A stretch of 64,000 bases of DNA from Prionace glauca (Eukaryota; Chordata; Chondrichthyes; Carcharhiniformes; Carcharhinidae). The notes beneath the pieces were generated by a model, which saw only the letters and a program-made list of their open reading frames with translations, searched no databases and was not told the DNA's origin. Position numbers and translations under genes: made by a program. The first letter of the stretch is position 1, and each line of letters starts with the position of its first letter. Shown here in pieces: positions 24,341 to 36,877 of the stretch. The DNA is taken from positions 59,340,515-59,404,514 of the forward strand of contig CM075760.1 in assembly GCA_037974335.1 (NCBI GenBank), in the 5' to 3' direction.

Positions 24341-24990
24341 TGGAAAAGAAACTTTCTATCTTTGATAGAGAGGTTCAGGTGATTCCATTCCATATCTTCC
24401 TGCTTTGGGGAAATGGGAATTATCTTTACATTTACAAGGATATGCGGAGGGAGATGTTTGAATGGAGATTCAGCTTTTTGGGTGATTAAAGTGTCAATTT
24501 GTTTCCAGAAGCTGTTTACAGGGATTGTCCCGAGAGATTGAATTGTTTCAGTAATGTCTACGTCTCCAATACTTCAGACAGAGGAAGGTAGCAATATACA
24601 AAAGGAAAGATTGGGGGAATCACTACATTGAATGTGTGAGGTCTCATCACTCTCTGTCTCCTTTGGGTTTGTAATCTTTACATTTTTAATCACTGAAACC
24701 TCTTGTCCTTGTTGGGAATCTCACTGCGGTTTGAGAAAAGCAAACACTGATCCCACACTAAACCCCCCCCCAACACAGGACTGAGCAGAGAGTGTGAAAT
24801 GGAACTGCTGTCAGAGTGGGTTATTTTTATAGATGGATAAGAAACATTCCTCCATTTTCAAACCTTTCTCCTGTTTCTGTAGCGTTTCGGGCTCCCCTGT
24901 GTCCCTGTCTCTCCATCTCTGGGGCAACTTAGCATGGACAATTCCCCCAACCTTCACAACTTGGGACATTAAGGGGCAATTTCGGAATAC
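24341..24990. repeat. ~650-bp low-copy block, copy 4
   Basis: Duplicate of 17,189-17,838; no gene recognised. Confidence 0.8.
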
Positions 24991-25500
24991 AGAGACACAC
25001 AGGTACAGAGAGAGACAGACACACACTGATACAGAGAGAGAGAGAGAGAGACAGAGAGACACACAGATACAGAGAGAGAGAGAAAGACACAGATACAGAG
25101 AGAGAGACAGAGAGACACAAAGATACAGAGAGAGAGAGACACAGATACAGATAGAGAGAGAGAGACACAGATACAGATACAGAGAGAGAGACACACACAC
25201 ACACACAAAGATACAGAGAGAGAGAGAGAGACAGAGACACACACACACAAAGATACAGAGAGAGAGAGAGAGACAGTGACACACACACACAAAGATACAG
25301 AGAGAGAGACACAGATACAGAGTGACACAAATATACAGACAGAAAGAGAGAAACACAGGGAGAAATACAGTGACAGACACACAGACGTGGAAACAGAGAG
25401 ACTCAGAGAAATACAGAGAGGGACACACAGATACAGAGACTCAGCGATACAGAGATAGAGACAAACAGGTACAGAGAGACAGAGAAAAAATACAGAGAGG

Positions 25501-25580
25501 GCTTATTGAATGGCGGGGCAGGCTCGAAGGGCCAGATGGCCTACTCCTGCTCCTATTTCTTATGTTCTTATGTTCTTATG
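25501..25580 (+). mobile_element. CR1-like LINE 3' tail (family B), plus orientation
   Basis: Duplicate of 18,349-18,428. Confidence 0.8.
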
Positions 25581-26017
25581 TAAAGAAACACACAGATACG
25601 GAGAGACACAGATACAGAGTGACAAAGAGAGAGACAAAAACAAGGATACAGAGAGAGAGACACACACAACAGAGTGAGAGAGAGACACAGACACGGATAC
25701 AGTGAGAGAGACACAGACAGATACAGAGAGAGAGACACAGACAGATACAGAGAGAGAGACACACACAGACACAAAGAGAGAGAGAGACAGATGCTGAGAG
25801 TGAGACAGATACAGAGAGAGAGAGAGAGAGACGCACAGATATGGAGTGAAAGGGGGAGACACAGATACAGACAGAGAGACACCGATAGAGAGAGAGAGAG
25901 CGACAGACAGAGAGAGATAGAGAGACGCAGATACAGAGAGAGAGACACACACAGATACAGAGAGAGAGAGAGACACACAGATACGGAGTGAAAGGGGGAG
26001 ACACAGATACAGACAGA

Positions 26018-26763
26018 GAACATAAGAACATAAGAAATAGGAGCAGGAGTAGGCCATCTGGCCCTTCGAGCCTGCCCCGCCATTCAATAAGATCATGGCT
26101 GATCTGTCGTGACTCAGCTCCACCTTCCTGCCCTCTCCCCATAACCCTTAATCCCTTCTCTTATCAAAAACCCATCAACCCGTTTCTTAAAAATATTTAG
26201 CGAGGCAGCCTCCACCACTTCAACGGGCAGAGAATTCCAGAGATTCACCACCCTTTGAGTGAAGAAGTTCCTCCTCAACTCTGTTCTAAACCGCCCCCCT
26301 TGAGGGCGGTGTGCCCCCTTGAGGCTGTGCCCCCTAGTCCTACTGTCTTTTTTGAGTGGGAACAGTCTCTCCACCTCTATCCTATCCATCCCATTCATCA
26401 TCTTATACGTCTCAATGAGATCTCCCCTCATTCTTCTAAACTCTAACGAGTACAATCCTAGTTTATTCAGCCTCTCCTCATAGCTCAATCCCCTCAACTC
26501 TGGTATCAGCCGAGTAAACCTCCTCTGCACTCCCTCCAGGGCCAAAACATCCTTGCGCAGGTGCGGCGCCCAAAACTGCACACAGTACTCCAGCTGCGGC
26601 CTCACCAATGCCCAATACAGCTGCAGCAAGACCTCCCTACTTTTATATTCAATCCCCCTCGCTATGAAGGCCAGCATCCCATTCGCCTTCCTGACCACCT
26701 GCTGCACCTGCAAGCTGGGTTTTTGCGACTCATGCACAAGGACCCCGAGGTCCCTCTGCACCG
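26018..26763 (-). mobile_element. CR1-like LINE (family B), copy 4, 5'-truncated
   Basis: Duplicate of 18,866-19,611, including the same GC-rich insertion. Confidence 0.85.
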
Positions 26764-26852
26764 CACACAAAGTGAGAAACACACACACACAAAGAGAGAA
26801 ACACACACACACACAGAAACACACACTCACAAAGAGAGAAACACACACACAA

Positions 26853-27158
26853 GGAAACAGGCCCTTCGGCCCCACTTGCCCATGCTGCCCCTTTTTAAAC
26901 TCCTAAGCTAATCCCAATGGCCCACATTTGGCCCATATCCCTCTGTACCCATCGCACCCATGGAACTGTTTCAATATTTTTTAGAAGACAAGATTGTATC
27001 CCTCTCTACTATTACCTCTGGCAGCTTGTTCCAGACACTCACCACCCTCTGTGTGAAAAAATTGCCCCTCTGGACACTTTTGTATCTCTCCCCTCTCACC
27101 TTAATCCTGTGCCCTCTAGTTTTAGACTCCCCTACCTTTGGGACAAGATATTCACCTG
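26853..27158 (-). mobile_element. CR1-like LINE 3' end (family C), copy
   Basis: Duplicate of 19,701-20,006. Confidence 0.8.
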
Positions 27159-27540
27159 TGTGTGTGTGTGTGTGTGTGTTTCTCTCTTTGTGTGTTTCTC
27201 TGTGTGTGTGTGTTTCTCTTTCTCTCACTCTCTGTTTCTGTGTGTGTGTTTTTCTGTGTGTGTGTGTTTGTGCTTCTCTGTGTTTCTGTGTGTGTGTGTG
27301 CATTTTCTCCTTGTGTATCTGTGTTTCTCTCTTTGTGTGTGTGTGGTTTCTTTTTGTGTAGCTGTGTTTCTCTCTTTGTGTATATGTTTATCTCTCTCTC
27401 GCTCTCTGTGTTTCTATGTGTGTGTGTGTGTGTGTTTGTGCTTCTGTCTTTGTGTGTGTGTTTCAGTGTGTACGTTTCAGTGTGTGTGTGTTTGTTTCTG
27501 TGTGTGTGTGTGTTTCTCTCTTTGTGTGTGTGTGTGTGAC

Positions 27541-27703
27541 AGAACTCACTGGGGTCTTATAAAAGACTTCTGGATGAGTATATGGGGTTTAATGAGATTG
27601 AGGGTTATAGATAGGTCTGTAGGTTGGTAGGTGTTGATGTGATCGGCGCAACTTGTGGGCCGAAGGGCCTGTTTGTGCTGTAGTGTTCTATGTTCTATGT
27701 TCT
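27541..27703 (+). mobile_element. CR1-like LINE 3' tail (family A), short copy
   Basis: Duplicate of 20,389-20,551. Confidence 0.82.
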
Positions 27704-28248
27704 AACACACACGCACAGAGCAACACACACGCACAGAGCAACACACACGTGCGCACACACACACACAGAAACACACACAGTCACAAAGACAGAAACACAC
27801 ACACACAAAGAGAAAAACACAGTAACACAAAAAGGGAAACACACACACAAAGCGAGAAACACACACACGCACAGAGCAACACAGAAACACAGTCACAAAG
27901 AGAGAAACACTCACACACACACAAAGCGAGAAACACACACACGCACAGAGCAACACACACGCACAGAGCAACACAGAAACACAGTCACAAAGAGAGAAAC
28001 ACACACACACAAAGGGAGAAACATACACACAAGCGCAAAGACAGAAACACACACACACAGAAACACACACAAAAGAGAGAAACACACAGACACCCAAAGA
28101 GAAACACACACACACACAAAGTGAGAAACACACACACACACAAAGTGAGAAACACATACACACAAAGTGAGAAACACACACACACAAAGTGAGAAACACA
28201 CACACACACAGAAACACACACTCACAAAGAGAGAAACACACACACAAG

Positions 28249-28553
28249 GAAACAGGCCCTTCGGCCCCACTTGCCCATGCTGCCCCTTTTTTAACTCCTA
28301 AGCTAATCCCAATGGCCCACATTTGGCCCATATCCCTCTGTACCCATCGCACCCATGGAACTGTTTCAATATTTTTTAGAAGACAAGATTGTATCCGTCT
28401 CTATTATTACCTCTGGCAGCTTGTTCCAGACACTCACCACCCTCTGTGTGAAAAAATTGCCCCTCTGGACACTTTTGTATCTCTCCCCTCTCACCTTAAA
28501 CCTATCCCCTCTAGTTTTAGACTCCCCTACCTTTGGGACAAGATATTCACCTG
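28249..28553 (-). mobile_element. CR1-like LINE 3' end (family C), copy
   Basis: Duplicate of 21,097-21,401. Confidence 0.8.
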
Positions 28554-29045
28554 TGTGTGTGTGTGTGTGTGTGTTTCTCTCTTTGTGTGTTTCTCTGTGT
28601 GTGTGTGTTTCTCTTTCTCTCACTCTCTGTTTCTGTGTGTGTGTTTCTCTCTTTGTGTGTGTGTTTTTCTGTGTGTGTGTGTTTGTGCTTCTCTGTGTTT
28701 CTGTGTGTGTGAGTGCATTTTCTCCTTGTGTATCTGTGTTTCTCTCTTTGTGTGTGTGTGGTTTCTTTTTGTGTAGCTGTGTTTCTCTCTTTATGTATAT
28801 GTTTATCTCTCTCTCGCTCTCTGTGTTTGTATGTGTGTGTGTGTGTGTGTTTGTGCTTCTGTCTTTGTGTGTGTGTTTCAGTGTGTACGTTTCAGTGTGT
28901 GTGTGTTTGTTTCTGTGTGTGTGTGTGTGTTTCTCTCTTTGTGGATGTGTGTGTGTTTCTGTGTGTGGGTGTGTTTCTCTCTTTGCGTGTGTGTGTGTTT
29001 CTCTGTCTGTGTGTGTGTTTCTCTCTTTGTGTGTGTGTGTGTGAC

Positions 29046-29209
29046 AGAACTCACTGGGGTCTTATAAAAGACTTCTGGATGAGTATATGGGGTTTAATGA
29101 GATTGAGGGTTATAGATAGGTCTGTAGGTTGGTAGGTGTTGATGTGATCGGCGCAACTTGTGGGCCGAAGGGCCTGTTTGTGCTGTAGTGTTCTATGTTC
29201 AATGTTCTA
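29046..29209 (+). mobile_element. CR1-like LINE 3' tail (family A), short copy
   Basis: Duplicate of 21,894-22,057. Confidence 0.82.
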
Positions 29210-29774
29210 ACACACATGCACAGAGCAACACACACGACAGAGCAACACACAGCAGCACACACACACACAGAAACACACACAATCACAAAGAGAGAAACAC
29301 ACACACAAAGAGAAAAACACAAACACACACACACTCACACACGCGCAAAGAGAGAAACACACGTACACACAAAGAGCGAAACACACACACACCCAAAGAG
29401 AAAAACACAGTAACACAAAAAAGGAAACACACACACAAAGCGAGAAACACACACACGCACAGAGCAACACAGAAACACAGTCACAAAGAGAGAAACAGAC
29501 ACACACACACAAAGCGAGAAACACACACATGCACAGAGCAACACAGAAACACAGTCACAAAGAGAGAAACACACACACACACACACAAAGCGAGAAACAC
29601 ACACACGCTCAGAGCAACACACACACACAGAGCAACACAGAAACACAGTCAGAAAGAGAGAAACACTCACACACACACACAAAGCGAGAAACACACACGC
29701 ACAGAGCAACACAGTCACAAAGAGAGAAACACACACACTCAAAGACAGAAACACACACACAAAGGGAGAAACAC

Positions 29775-30600
29775 TTTGTGAGAGAGTGTGAGAGAGTGTG
29801 AGAGAGAGTGTGAGAGAGAGTATGAGAGAGAGTGTGAGAGAGAGTGTGAGAGAGAGTGTGAGAGAGTGTGTGTGAGAGTGTGTGAAAGACAATGTGTAAG
29901 ATAGAGTGTGTGTAAGAGTGAGTGTGTGAGAGAGAGTGTGAGAGAGAGTGTGAGAGAGAGTGTGAGAGAGCGTGTGTGTGTGAGAGAGAGCGTGTGTGTG
30001 TGAGAAAGAGAGAGTGTGTGTGAGAGAGAGAGAGTGTGTGTGAGAGAGAGAGAGTGTGTGTGAGAGAGAGAGAGTGTGTGTGAGAGAGAGAGAGAGAGTG
30101 TGTGTGAGAGAGAGAGAGTGTGTGAGAGAGAGAGAAAGAGTGTGTGTGAGAGAGAGAGAGTGTGTGAGAGAGAGAATGTGTGTGTAAGAGTGAGTGTGTG
30201 AGAGAGTGTGTGTGTAAGAGAGAGAGAGTGTGTGAGAGAGAGAGAGTGTGTGTGTAAGAGTGAGTGTGTGAGAGTGTGTGTGTGTGTGAGAGTGAGTGTG
30301 TGAGAGAGTGTGTGTAAGAGTGAGTGTGTGAGAGTGTGTGTGTAAGAGTGAGTGTGTGAGAGTGTGTGTGTGTAAGAGTGAGTGTGTGTATCTGTCTGCA
30401 CGAGTGAGTGAATGTGAGTGTGTATGAGGGAGTACTCATGTGCTTGTTCACAAGAGTGTGTTAAAGTGAGTGTTTATGAGAGTGAGTGTGTGAGCAAGTG
30501 TTCACGAGGGAGTGTGCAATAGTGAGTGTGTGTGTAATAAGGTGTGTAAGACTGAGTAAGTGTACAAGAGTGAGTGAGTGCGGGTGGGAGAGTGCAGGAG
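29775..30600. repeat. GTGTGAGAGAGA simple repeat
   Basis: Units GAGAGAGTGTGTGTGA of variable length, decaying after ~30,380 into GAGTGAGTGTGTG text. It has no relation to the CACAAAGAGAGAAA arrays and marks the end of the mosaic region. Minus-strand SLSHTHSLSL frames are artefacts. Confidence 0.93.
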
Positions 30601-30602
30601 TG

Positions 30603-30812
30603 TTAACTTTAAGTTTATTTACAAGTGTCACAAACAGGCTGACATTAACACAGCAATGAAGTTACGTGAAAATCCCCTAGTCGCCCACACTCTGGCGCCT
30701 GTTCGGGTTACACCGAGGGGGAATTTAGCACGGCCCAACGCACCCTTTCAGACTGTGGGAGGAAACCCACGCAGACACGGGGAGAATGTGCAGACTCCAC
30801 ACAGAGTCTGTG
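30603..30812 (-). mobile_element. HE1-like SINE, 5'-truncated
   Basis: On the minus strand it contains the central block up to CAGTCTGAAAGGGTGCGTTG and the 3' end GTTAATGTCAGCCTGTTTGT with TAAATAAACTTAAAG. The tRNA-related head is missing. Confidence 0.72.
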
Positions 30813-30819
30813 TTTGGAT

Positions 30820-32590
30820 GGTACTGAGAGATTGTGTCACTGAGAGGAGAGATCCTGGGGTTTGGCTGTGCTGTTTAATTGAAATATTTTCTTGTATTTT
30901 AATTATTTTCTCTCTCTTTTCCCCAAGAATTAATATTACTGAGAGACAGTGTAACTGAGAAGGGGGAATCCTGGGCTCTTGTACTGTTTAATTTAAACAT
31001 TTTCTGGTATTTTAATGAATGATTTTCTCTTCTCCCCAGGGATTTGAATTGTGAAGACTGCAATGGGACTGGGAATCCTTGGACAAGGGGCTTTTATCCA
31101 GAGGAGGATGGATGGACTGAGTCCTGTTCTATCGGCCACACGTGAGTTGTTGTCTCTTTATTATCCCCAATCCAGGTTTAATTGTAATGTCACTTCCTCG
31201 GATGAACCAGTTCTGGTTAGATTGTGGGGTGTGGGGTTGGGGGGCTGGAGTTTAAAACCCTGGGGTTAAAATATCCCGGCTTTGTAATTAGTCACAAACA
31301 CATTAACCCTTTGGTGGCTGGCAAAGTGTAAATTAAATATCTGTGATTTGAAACTGTCTGTAACTGTCTGTAAGTTTGTTTGAAATCTAAAATAACAGGG
31401 GTGGGAGACAGATCGATGTTCCTAAGTGTTAAATAAAATTCACAGAGGTCTTTACAATTCAGTTTTCAGATCTTCAGACTTTCATTGTGTCCTCTCCACA
31501 GCTTTTCCCCCATTCTGTCTATTTCTCTCTGCTTTTCTCTCCATTTCCTTCCTCTATCTGCCTCTCTTTTATATTCCCTCCCTCTCTCCCTCTTTTTCCT
31601 AAGAATTAATATCTAGTTGACAATCTCTCAGTGAAATCTGAGAAGGGGGAATCCTGGGCTCTTGTGCTGTTTAATTTAAACATTTTCTGTTATTTTAATT
31701 AATTATATTCCTTCTCTCTCCCCAATGAATTAATATTTAGTTAGGCAATCTCAGTGAAATCTGAGAAGGGGGAATCCAGGGCTCTTGTGCTATTTAAACA
31801 TTTTCTTGTATTTTAATTATTTTCTCTCCCTTTTCCCCAAGAATTAATATGTAGATTTTACTAAGAAATTGTGTAACTGAGAAGGGGGAATCCTGGTCTC
31901 TTGTGCTGTTTAATGTAAACATTTTCTAGTATTTAAATGAATTAGATTCTCTCTCTCTCTTCCCAAGGAATTAATATTTAGCTGAACAATCTCTCTGTAA
32001 GATCTGAGAAGGGGGAATCCAGGGCTCTCGTGCTGTTTAATTTAAACATTTTCTGGTATTTTAATATATTTCTCTCTCTTTTCCCCATGAATTAATATTG
32101 AGATTTTACTGAGAGACAGTGTAACTGAGAAGGGGGAATCCTGGGCTCTTGTGCTGTTTAATTTAAACCTGTTCTTGTATTTTAATGAATGATTTTCTCT
32201 TCTCCCCAGGGATTTGAATTGTGAAGACTGCAATGGGACTGGGAATCCTTGGACAAGGGGCTTTTCTCCAGAGGAGGATGGATGGACTGATTCCTGTTCT
32301 ATCGGCCACACGTGAGTTGTTGTCTCTTTATTATCCCCGATCCAGGTTTAATTTTAATCTCACTTCCTTGGATGAACCAGTTCTGGTTAGATTGTGGGGT
32401 GTGGGGGGGGTGGGGGGGGCTGGAGTTTAAAACCCTGGGGTTAAAATATCCCGGCTTTGTAATTAGTCACAAACACATTAACCCTTTGGTGGCTGGCAGA
32501 GAGTGAATTACTGATGAGTTTGTAAGTTTGTATTAAATCTAAAATAACAGGGGTGGGAGACAGCGCTGTTCCTAATTGTTAAATAAAACT
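30820..32590. repeat. ~120-bp tandem units and two ~300-bp paired blocks
   Basis: A unit of about 120 bp (GAGAAGGGGGAATCCTGGGC, then GCTGTTTAATTTAAACATTT, a pyrimidine tract and GAATTAATATT) recurs at about 30,840, 30,945, 31,620, 31,750, 31,870, 31,990 and 32,120. Two longer blocks, 31,020-31,330 and 32,190-32,490, are near-identical (offset ~1,170) and contain an exon-like stretch. The same unit forms a tidy array at 54,641. No confirmed gene. Confidence 0.75.
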
Positions 32591-34261
32591 CACAGAGGGG
32601 TGGGGTTTGATTTCACTGTCTCAGCCTCTCTCTGCCTCACTCTCTCTCTCTCTGTATAAACATTTCCCAAAGTAAAAAAGACTCAACACAGCTGACTGCA
32701 CCATGTGGGATCTTGCTGTGCACCACAGGGATTTTGTTTTAAAAAGGTGGGGGGGGGGGGTTTCTCAGAGGGAGTTTAAAAACTTTCAGGGGACTGTGGG
32801 GAAGTCTCCAGACTTGGGACAACACACACACACAGGGTGGGGTGTTTGTGGGGGGGTGTGTACTGGGGGGGTGGGCAGTGAGATATTCTGATATTCCCAA
32901 CAAGGGCCAGAGGTCTGAGTGTTTAAACATATTAAACTGTTCAAACAGAGACAGGCAGAAGGCCCTGAGGGTTCACAGCTCCCTGGAAATGCAAAGGAAA
33001 CTCCCACTGCCCCAAACAGCAGCAAGATGTGAACTGGAAACCCCTTCCCCCAGCTTGTTACACACTGACCTTTCCACAACCCCCAACATGTTTACAAACA
33101 CTCCCTGTAGTTTCTGCAAACTTTCTATCAAACTGTCTGTCCATTCTGCTCAATACTGACCCCCCTCTCAATCTGGCACTGACCTGGGCTCTGAATTCAG
33201 ACAGAGTCACAGATAGGGTTTAAAGTTGAAAGTTTTAGAATGTATTTATTACTGTCACAAGGCTAACATTAACACTGCAATTAAATTACTGAGAGAGAGA
33301 GAGAGACAGGAGACCTAAATAAAGAAACAGAAAGCCAGAGATAAAGCGACAGAGAGGGTACTTAAATTTTTTAAGTTTATTAGTATCACATGTAAGGCTC
33401 ACATTAACACTGCAATAAAGTTACTGGGAGAGAGATAGAGACACACAGAGACAGAGAGAGAGACGGAGATGTTGGGAGACTTACCAAAGCAATTTGTGTG
33501 TGTGAGTGTCTGCAGCTTCTGTGTCTTTGAGCTTGCCGGGGTGCCAGGGAGAGAATGTCACTGTCTTCACCTCTCTCTCTGCCTCTCTGTATAAAACAAT
33601 CACCAAATGACAGGACACTCAATAATGTGACCGCACACAATTCAATATCAAATCTCTCTCTCTGTCCCTGTCTCTGTTCCTCTCCCTTTCTCTCCTGTCT
33701 CTCCCTCTCCCTGTCACTCTGTCTTTCTGTTTCTCTCTCTCCTTGTCTCTCTTGTCTGTTTTTCTGTCTCTCTCTATCTCTCAGTCTGTTCCTCTCTCTC
33801 TCTGTCTCTTCTGTAGTAGATGGGAGACAGAGACAGGGAGGAGGGTAAGAGGGAGGAATGGAAACAGCTGGAGGTGTGGGTTAGATGCAGGGGGAGAGAC
33901 ACAGGCTATTAGAGGGAGGGGGGCCTCAGTTGAATTGAGGGGCTCCAGTTGAATTGTGATGGTCTTGGGGGATTGCGGGGGGGGATTGCGGGGGGGGGGG
34001 GATTGCGGGGGGGGGGGATTTCACTGTCTCAGCCTCTCTCTCCCTCTGTATAAACATTTCCCAAATTAAAAAACTCAGCACGGCTGACTGCACCTTGTGG
34101 GATCTTCCTGTGCACCGCAGAGTTTTTGTTTTAAAAAAGGGTTTGCTGTGTTTTAAGGGGTAGTTCCAGCCTTCCTGGAGATTTGGGACAATGCAGACAC
34201 ACAGGATGGGGAATAGGAAAGGGGGCTCACAGCAGGTGAGAGCGTGGGGTGACTGTGTCCT

Positions 34262-34407
34262 ATCTGATTCAGGTTCACATTGCTGCTGCTGTGGGATCTT
34301 GCTGTGCACACACTGGGCCTGTAACCTTTGCCCCGCACTGTGACAGGGACCACACGTTTTATTTTGAAACAAGATCTGGCTCAGGGACCGCAGAGTGGGG
34401 TTCAAGG
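34262..34407 (+). mobile_element. Diverged SINE-derived segment, copy 1
   Basis: TTCACATTGCTGCTGCTGTG, then GGGATCTTGCTGTGCACACA and a stretch with CACTGTGACAGGGACCACAC. The order matches the 3' domain of a widespread fish/elasmobranch SINE that I know from memory (CACATTGCTG, GGGATCTTGCTGTGC, CAGTGACTACAC). Copies lie at 36,363, 37,893 and 40,201. The CACTGTG resembles a recombination heptamer but is explained by this homology. Confidence 0.5.
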
Positions 34408-34509
34408 TAAAAGCTGGAAAGGGGGTTGGGGAAATTCGAGCACTTTAATCTCCGAGGCATCGTAGGCTACGGAGCAAGTGCTGGGGAATGGGGAGGGGTG
34501 TAGATTGGG

Positions 34510-34740
34510 ATTGGATGGGCCAGCATTGAGCTGGTGGGCCGAAGGGCCTGTTTCTGTGCTGTCTGACTCCAGATTCTTTTCTCTCTGTTTTCCCAGGAAT
34601 TTCTATTTGGATTTGGGGGTGTGGGGGGGGGGTATAGAATTTCCCTGTCTCTGTCTCTCCAGTGTTGTTCCCAATCCCTGCACCCCCTCCCCTCTCCCCA
34701 CACATTCCCATCTATATTTCATCTCTCAATAAAATGTGAC
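34510..34740 (+). repeat. Retroelement tail plus polyadenylation-like segment
   Basis: GGTGGGCCGAAGGGCCTGTT is a CR1/SINE-type 3' tail. After a pyrimidine tract ending TTTTCCCAG (near 34,597) come ~130 bp and AATAAA near 34,728 with a following GT-rich stretch. The same arrangement recurs at 40,451-40,670. It could be an exonised or terminal-exon remnant; no open frame supports a protein. Confidence 0.4.
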
Positions 34741-36362
34741 AGAAAACCCCAGTGTGACTTGTTGTCAGTTTAATTTCTGTCTCAGCCTCTCTCTGCCTCA
34801 CTCTCTCTCTCTGTATAAACATTTCCCAAAGTAAAAAACACTCCACACAGCTGACTGTGTCCTGTGGGATCTTGCTGTGCACCACAGGGATTTTGTTTTA
34901 AAAAGGGGGGGGGTTTCTCAGAGGGAGTTTAAAAACTTTCAGGGGACTGTGGGGAATTCTCCAGACTTGGGACAACACACACACACAGGGTGGGGGGTTT
35001 GTGGGGGGGTGTGTGTACTGGGGGGGTGGTCAGTGAGATATTCTGATATTCCCAACAAGGGCCAGAGGTCTGAGTGTTTAAACATATTAAACTGTTCAAA
35101 CAGAGACAGGCAGAAAGCCCTGAGGGTTCACAGCTCCCTGGAAATGCAAAGGGAACTCCCACTGCCCCAAACAGCAGCAAGATGTGAACTGGAAACCCCT
35201 TCCCTCAGCTTGTTACACACTGACCTTTCCACAACCCCCAACATGTTTACAAACACTCCCTGTAGTTTCTGCAAACTTTCTATCAAACTGTCTGTCCATT
35301 CTGCTCAATACTGACCCCCCTCTCAATCTGGCACTGACCTGGGCTCTGAATTCAGACAGAGTCACAGATAGGGTTTAAAGTTGAAAGATTTAAAATGTAT
35401 TTATTGCTGTCACAAGGCTGACATTAACACTGCAAAGAAGTTACTGAGAGAGAGAGAGAGACATAGACAGAGACAGAAAGAGAGAGAGAGACAAAGGGAC
35501 AGAGAGGGGACTTAAAGTTTTAAAGTTTACTAGTGTCACAAGTAAGGCTCACATTAACACTGCAATGAAGTTACTGAGAGAGAGGGAGATAGACACACAG
35601 AGACATAGATAAAGAGACAGAGACAGAGATGTTGGGAAACTTACCAAAGCAGTTTGTGTGTGTGAGTGTCTGCAGCTTCTGTGTCTCTGAGCTTGCCGGG
35701 GTGCCAGGGAGAGAATGTCACTGTCTTCACCTCTCTCTCTGCCTCTCTGTGTAAAACAATCACCAAATTACAGGACACTCAATAATGTGACCACACACAA
35801 TTCATTATCAAATATCTGTCTCTGTATCTCCCTGTTCTCTCTCCTCTCCCCGTCTCTGTCTAACTATCTCTGTCTCTCTCTCCGTCTGTATTTTCTCTCT
35901 CTGTCTCTCTCTCCCTGTCTCGTCTGTAGCAGAAACAGATGGAGACAGAGACGGACAGAGGGAGGGGTGGAAACAGCTGTAGGTGTGGGTTAGATGCAGG
36001 GGGAGAGACACAGGCTGTTAGAGGGAGGGGGCATCAGTGAGGGACAGGGGTCCAGTTTAATTCTGAGGGTCCCAGGGAGGTTGGGGGATTTGATTTTACT
36101 GTCCCAGCCCCTCTCTGCCTCACTCTCTCTTTCTCTGTATAAATTTTTCCTGGATTAAAGACACTTGACACAGCTGACTGTGGGATCTTGCTGTGCACTG
36201 CAGGGATTTTGTTTTAAAAACAGGGTTGAATTTAGTTTTAAGAGGGAGTTCCAGCCTTTCTGAAGATTTGGGATGATGCAGACACACACACACTCACACA
36301 CATGGGGTGGTGAGTGGGGCAGGGGGCTTACAGCAGGCAAGAAGGTGGGGGGACAGCGTTCC

Positions 36363-36508
36363 ATCTGATTCAGGTTCACATTGCTGCTGCTGTGGGATCT
36401 TGCTGTGTACTCTCTGGGCCTCTGACCTTTGCCCCGCACTGCAACAGGGACCACACTTTTTATTTTGAAACAAGATCTGGCTCAGGGACCGCAGAGTGGG
36501 GTTCAAGG
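36363..36508 (+). mobile_element. Diverged SINE-derived segment, copy 2
   Basis: Same segment as 34,262 with substitutions; followed by the same GTAAAAGCTGGAAAGGGGGT text. Confidence 0.5.
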
Positions 36509-36842
36509 TAAAAGCTGGAAAGGGGGTTGGGTAAATTCGAGCACTTTAATCTCCGAGGCATCGTAGGCTACGGAGCAAGTGCTGGGGAATGGGAGGAGTG
36601 TAGATTTGGATTTGATGGGCCAGTATTGAGCTGGTGGGCCGAAGGGCACACCACACTGACCTTTCCACAACCCCCAACATGTTTACAAACACTCCCTGTA
36701 GTTTTTGCAAACTTTCTATCAAACTGTCTGTCCATTCTGCTCAATACTGACCCCCCTCTCAATCTGGCACTGACCTGGGCTCTGAATTCAGACAGAATAT
36801 TTATTACTGTCACAAGGTTAACATTAACACTGCAATGAAATT

Positions 36843-36877
<35 letters not shown>

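Larger units (their letters stand above)
22791..29774. repeat. ~7.0-kb direct duplication, copy B
   Basis: Partner of 15,639-22,622. Contents in order: TG array to 24,015; LINE-tail/SINE composite; low-copy block; GATACAG array; LINE tails; CA and TG arrays. The end at 29,774 is abrupt: the CA-strand text AAAGGGAGAAACAC changes directly to TTTGTGAGAGAGTGTG. Confidence 0.9.

Noticed and set aside
30578-30958. 126-codon plus-strand frame
   Set aside because: Overlaps a minus-strand SINE and a tandem unit; a chance frame.
33404-33640. Possible minus-strand exon with GTAAGT donor, repeated five times
   Set aside because: No conserved open frame between copies and no acceptor at a fixed place; more likely part of the repeated unit.
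34262-34407. TCR J segment (CACTGTG heptamer, SGSGT motif, donor GTAAAAG), and its three copies
   Set aside because: No nonamer at 12 bp, no F/W before GxG, poor framework 4, and the block aligns in order with the 3' domain of a known type of SINE.
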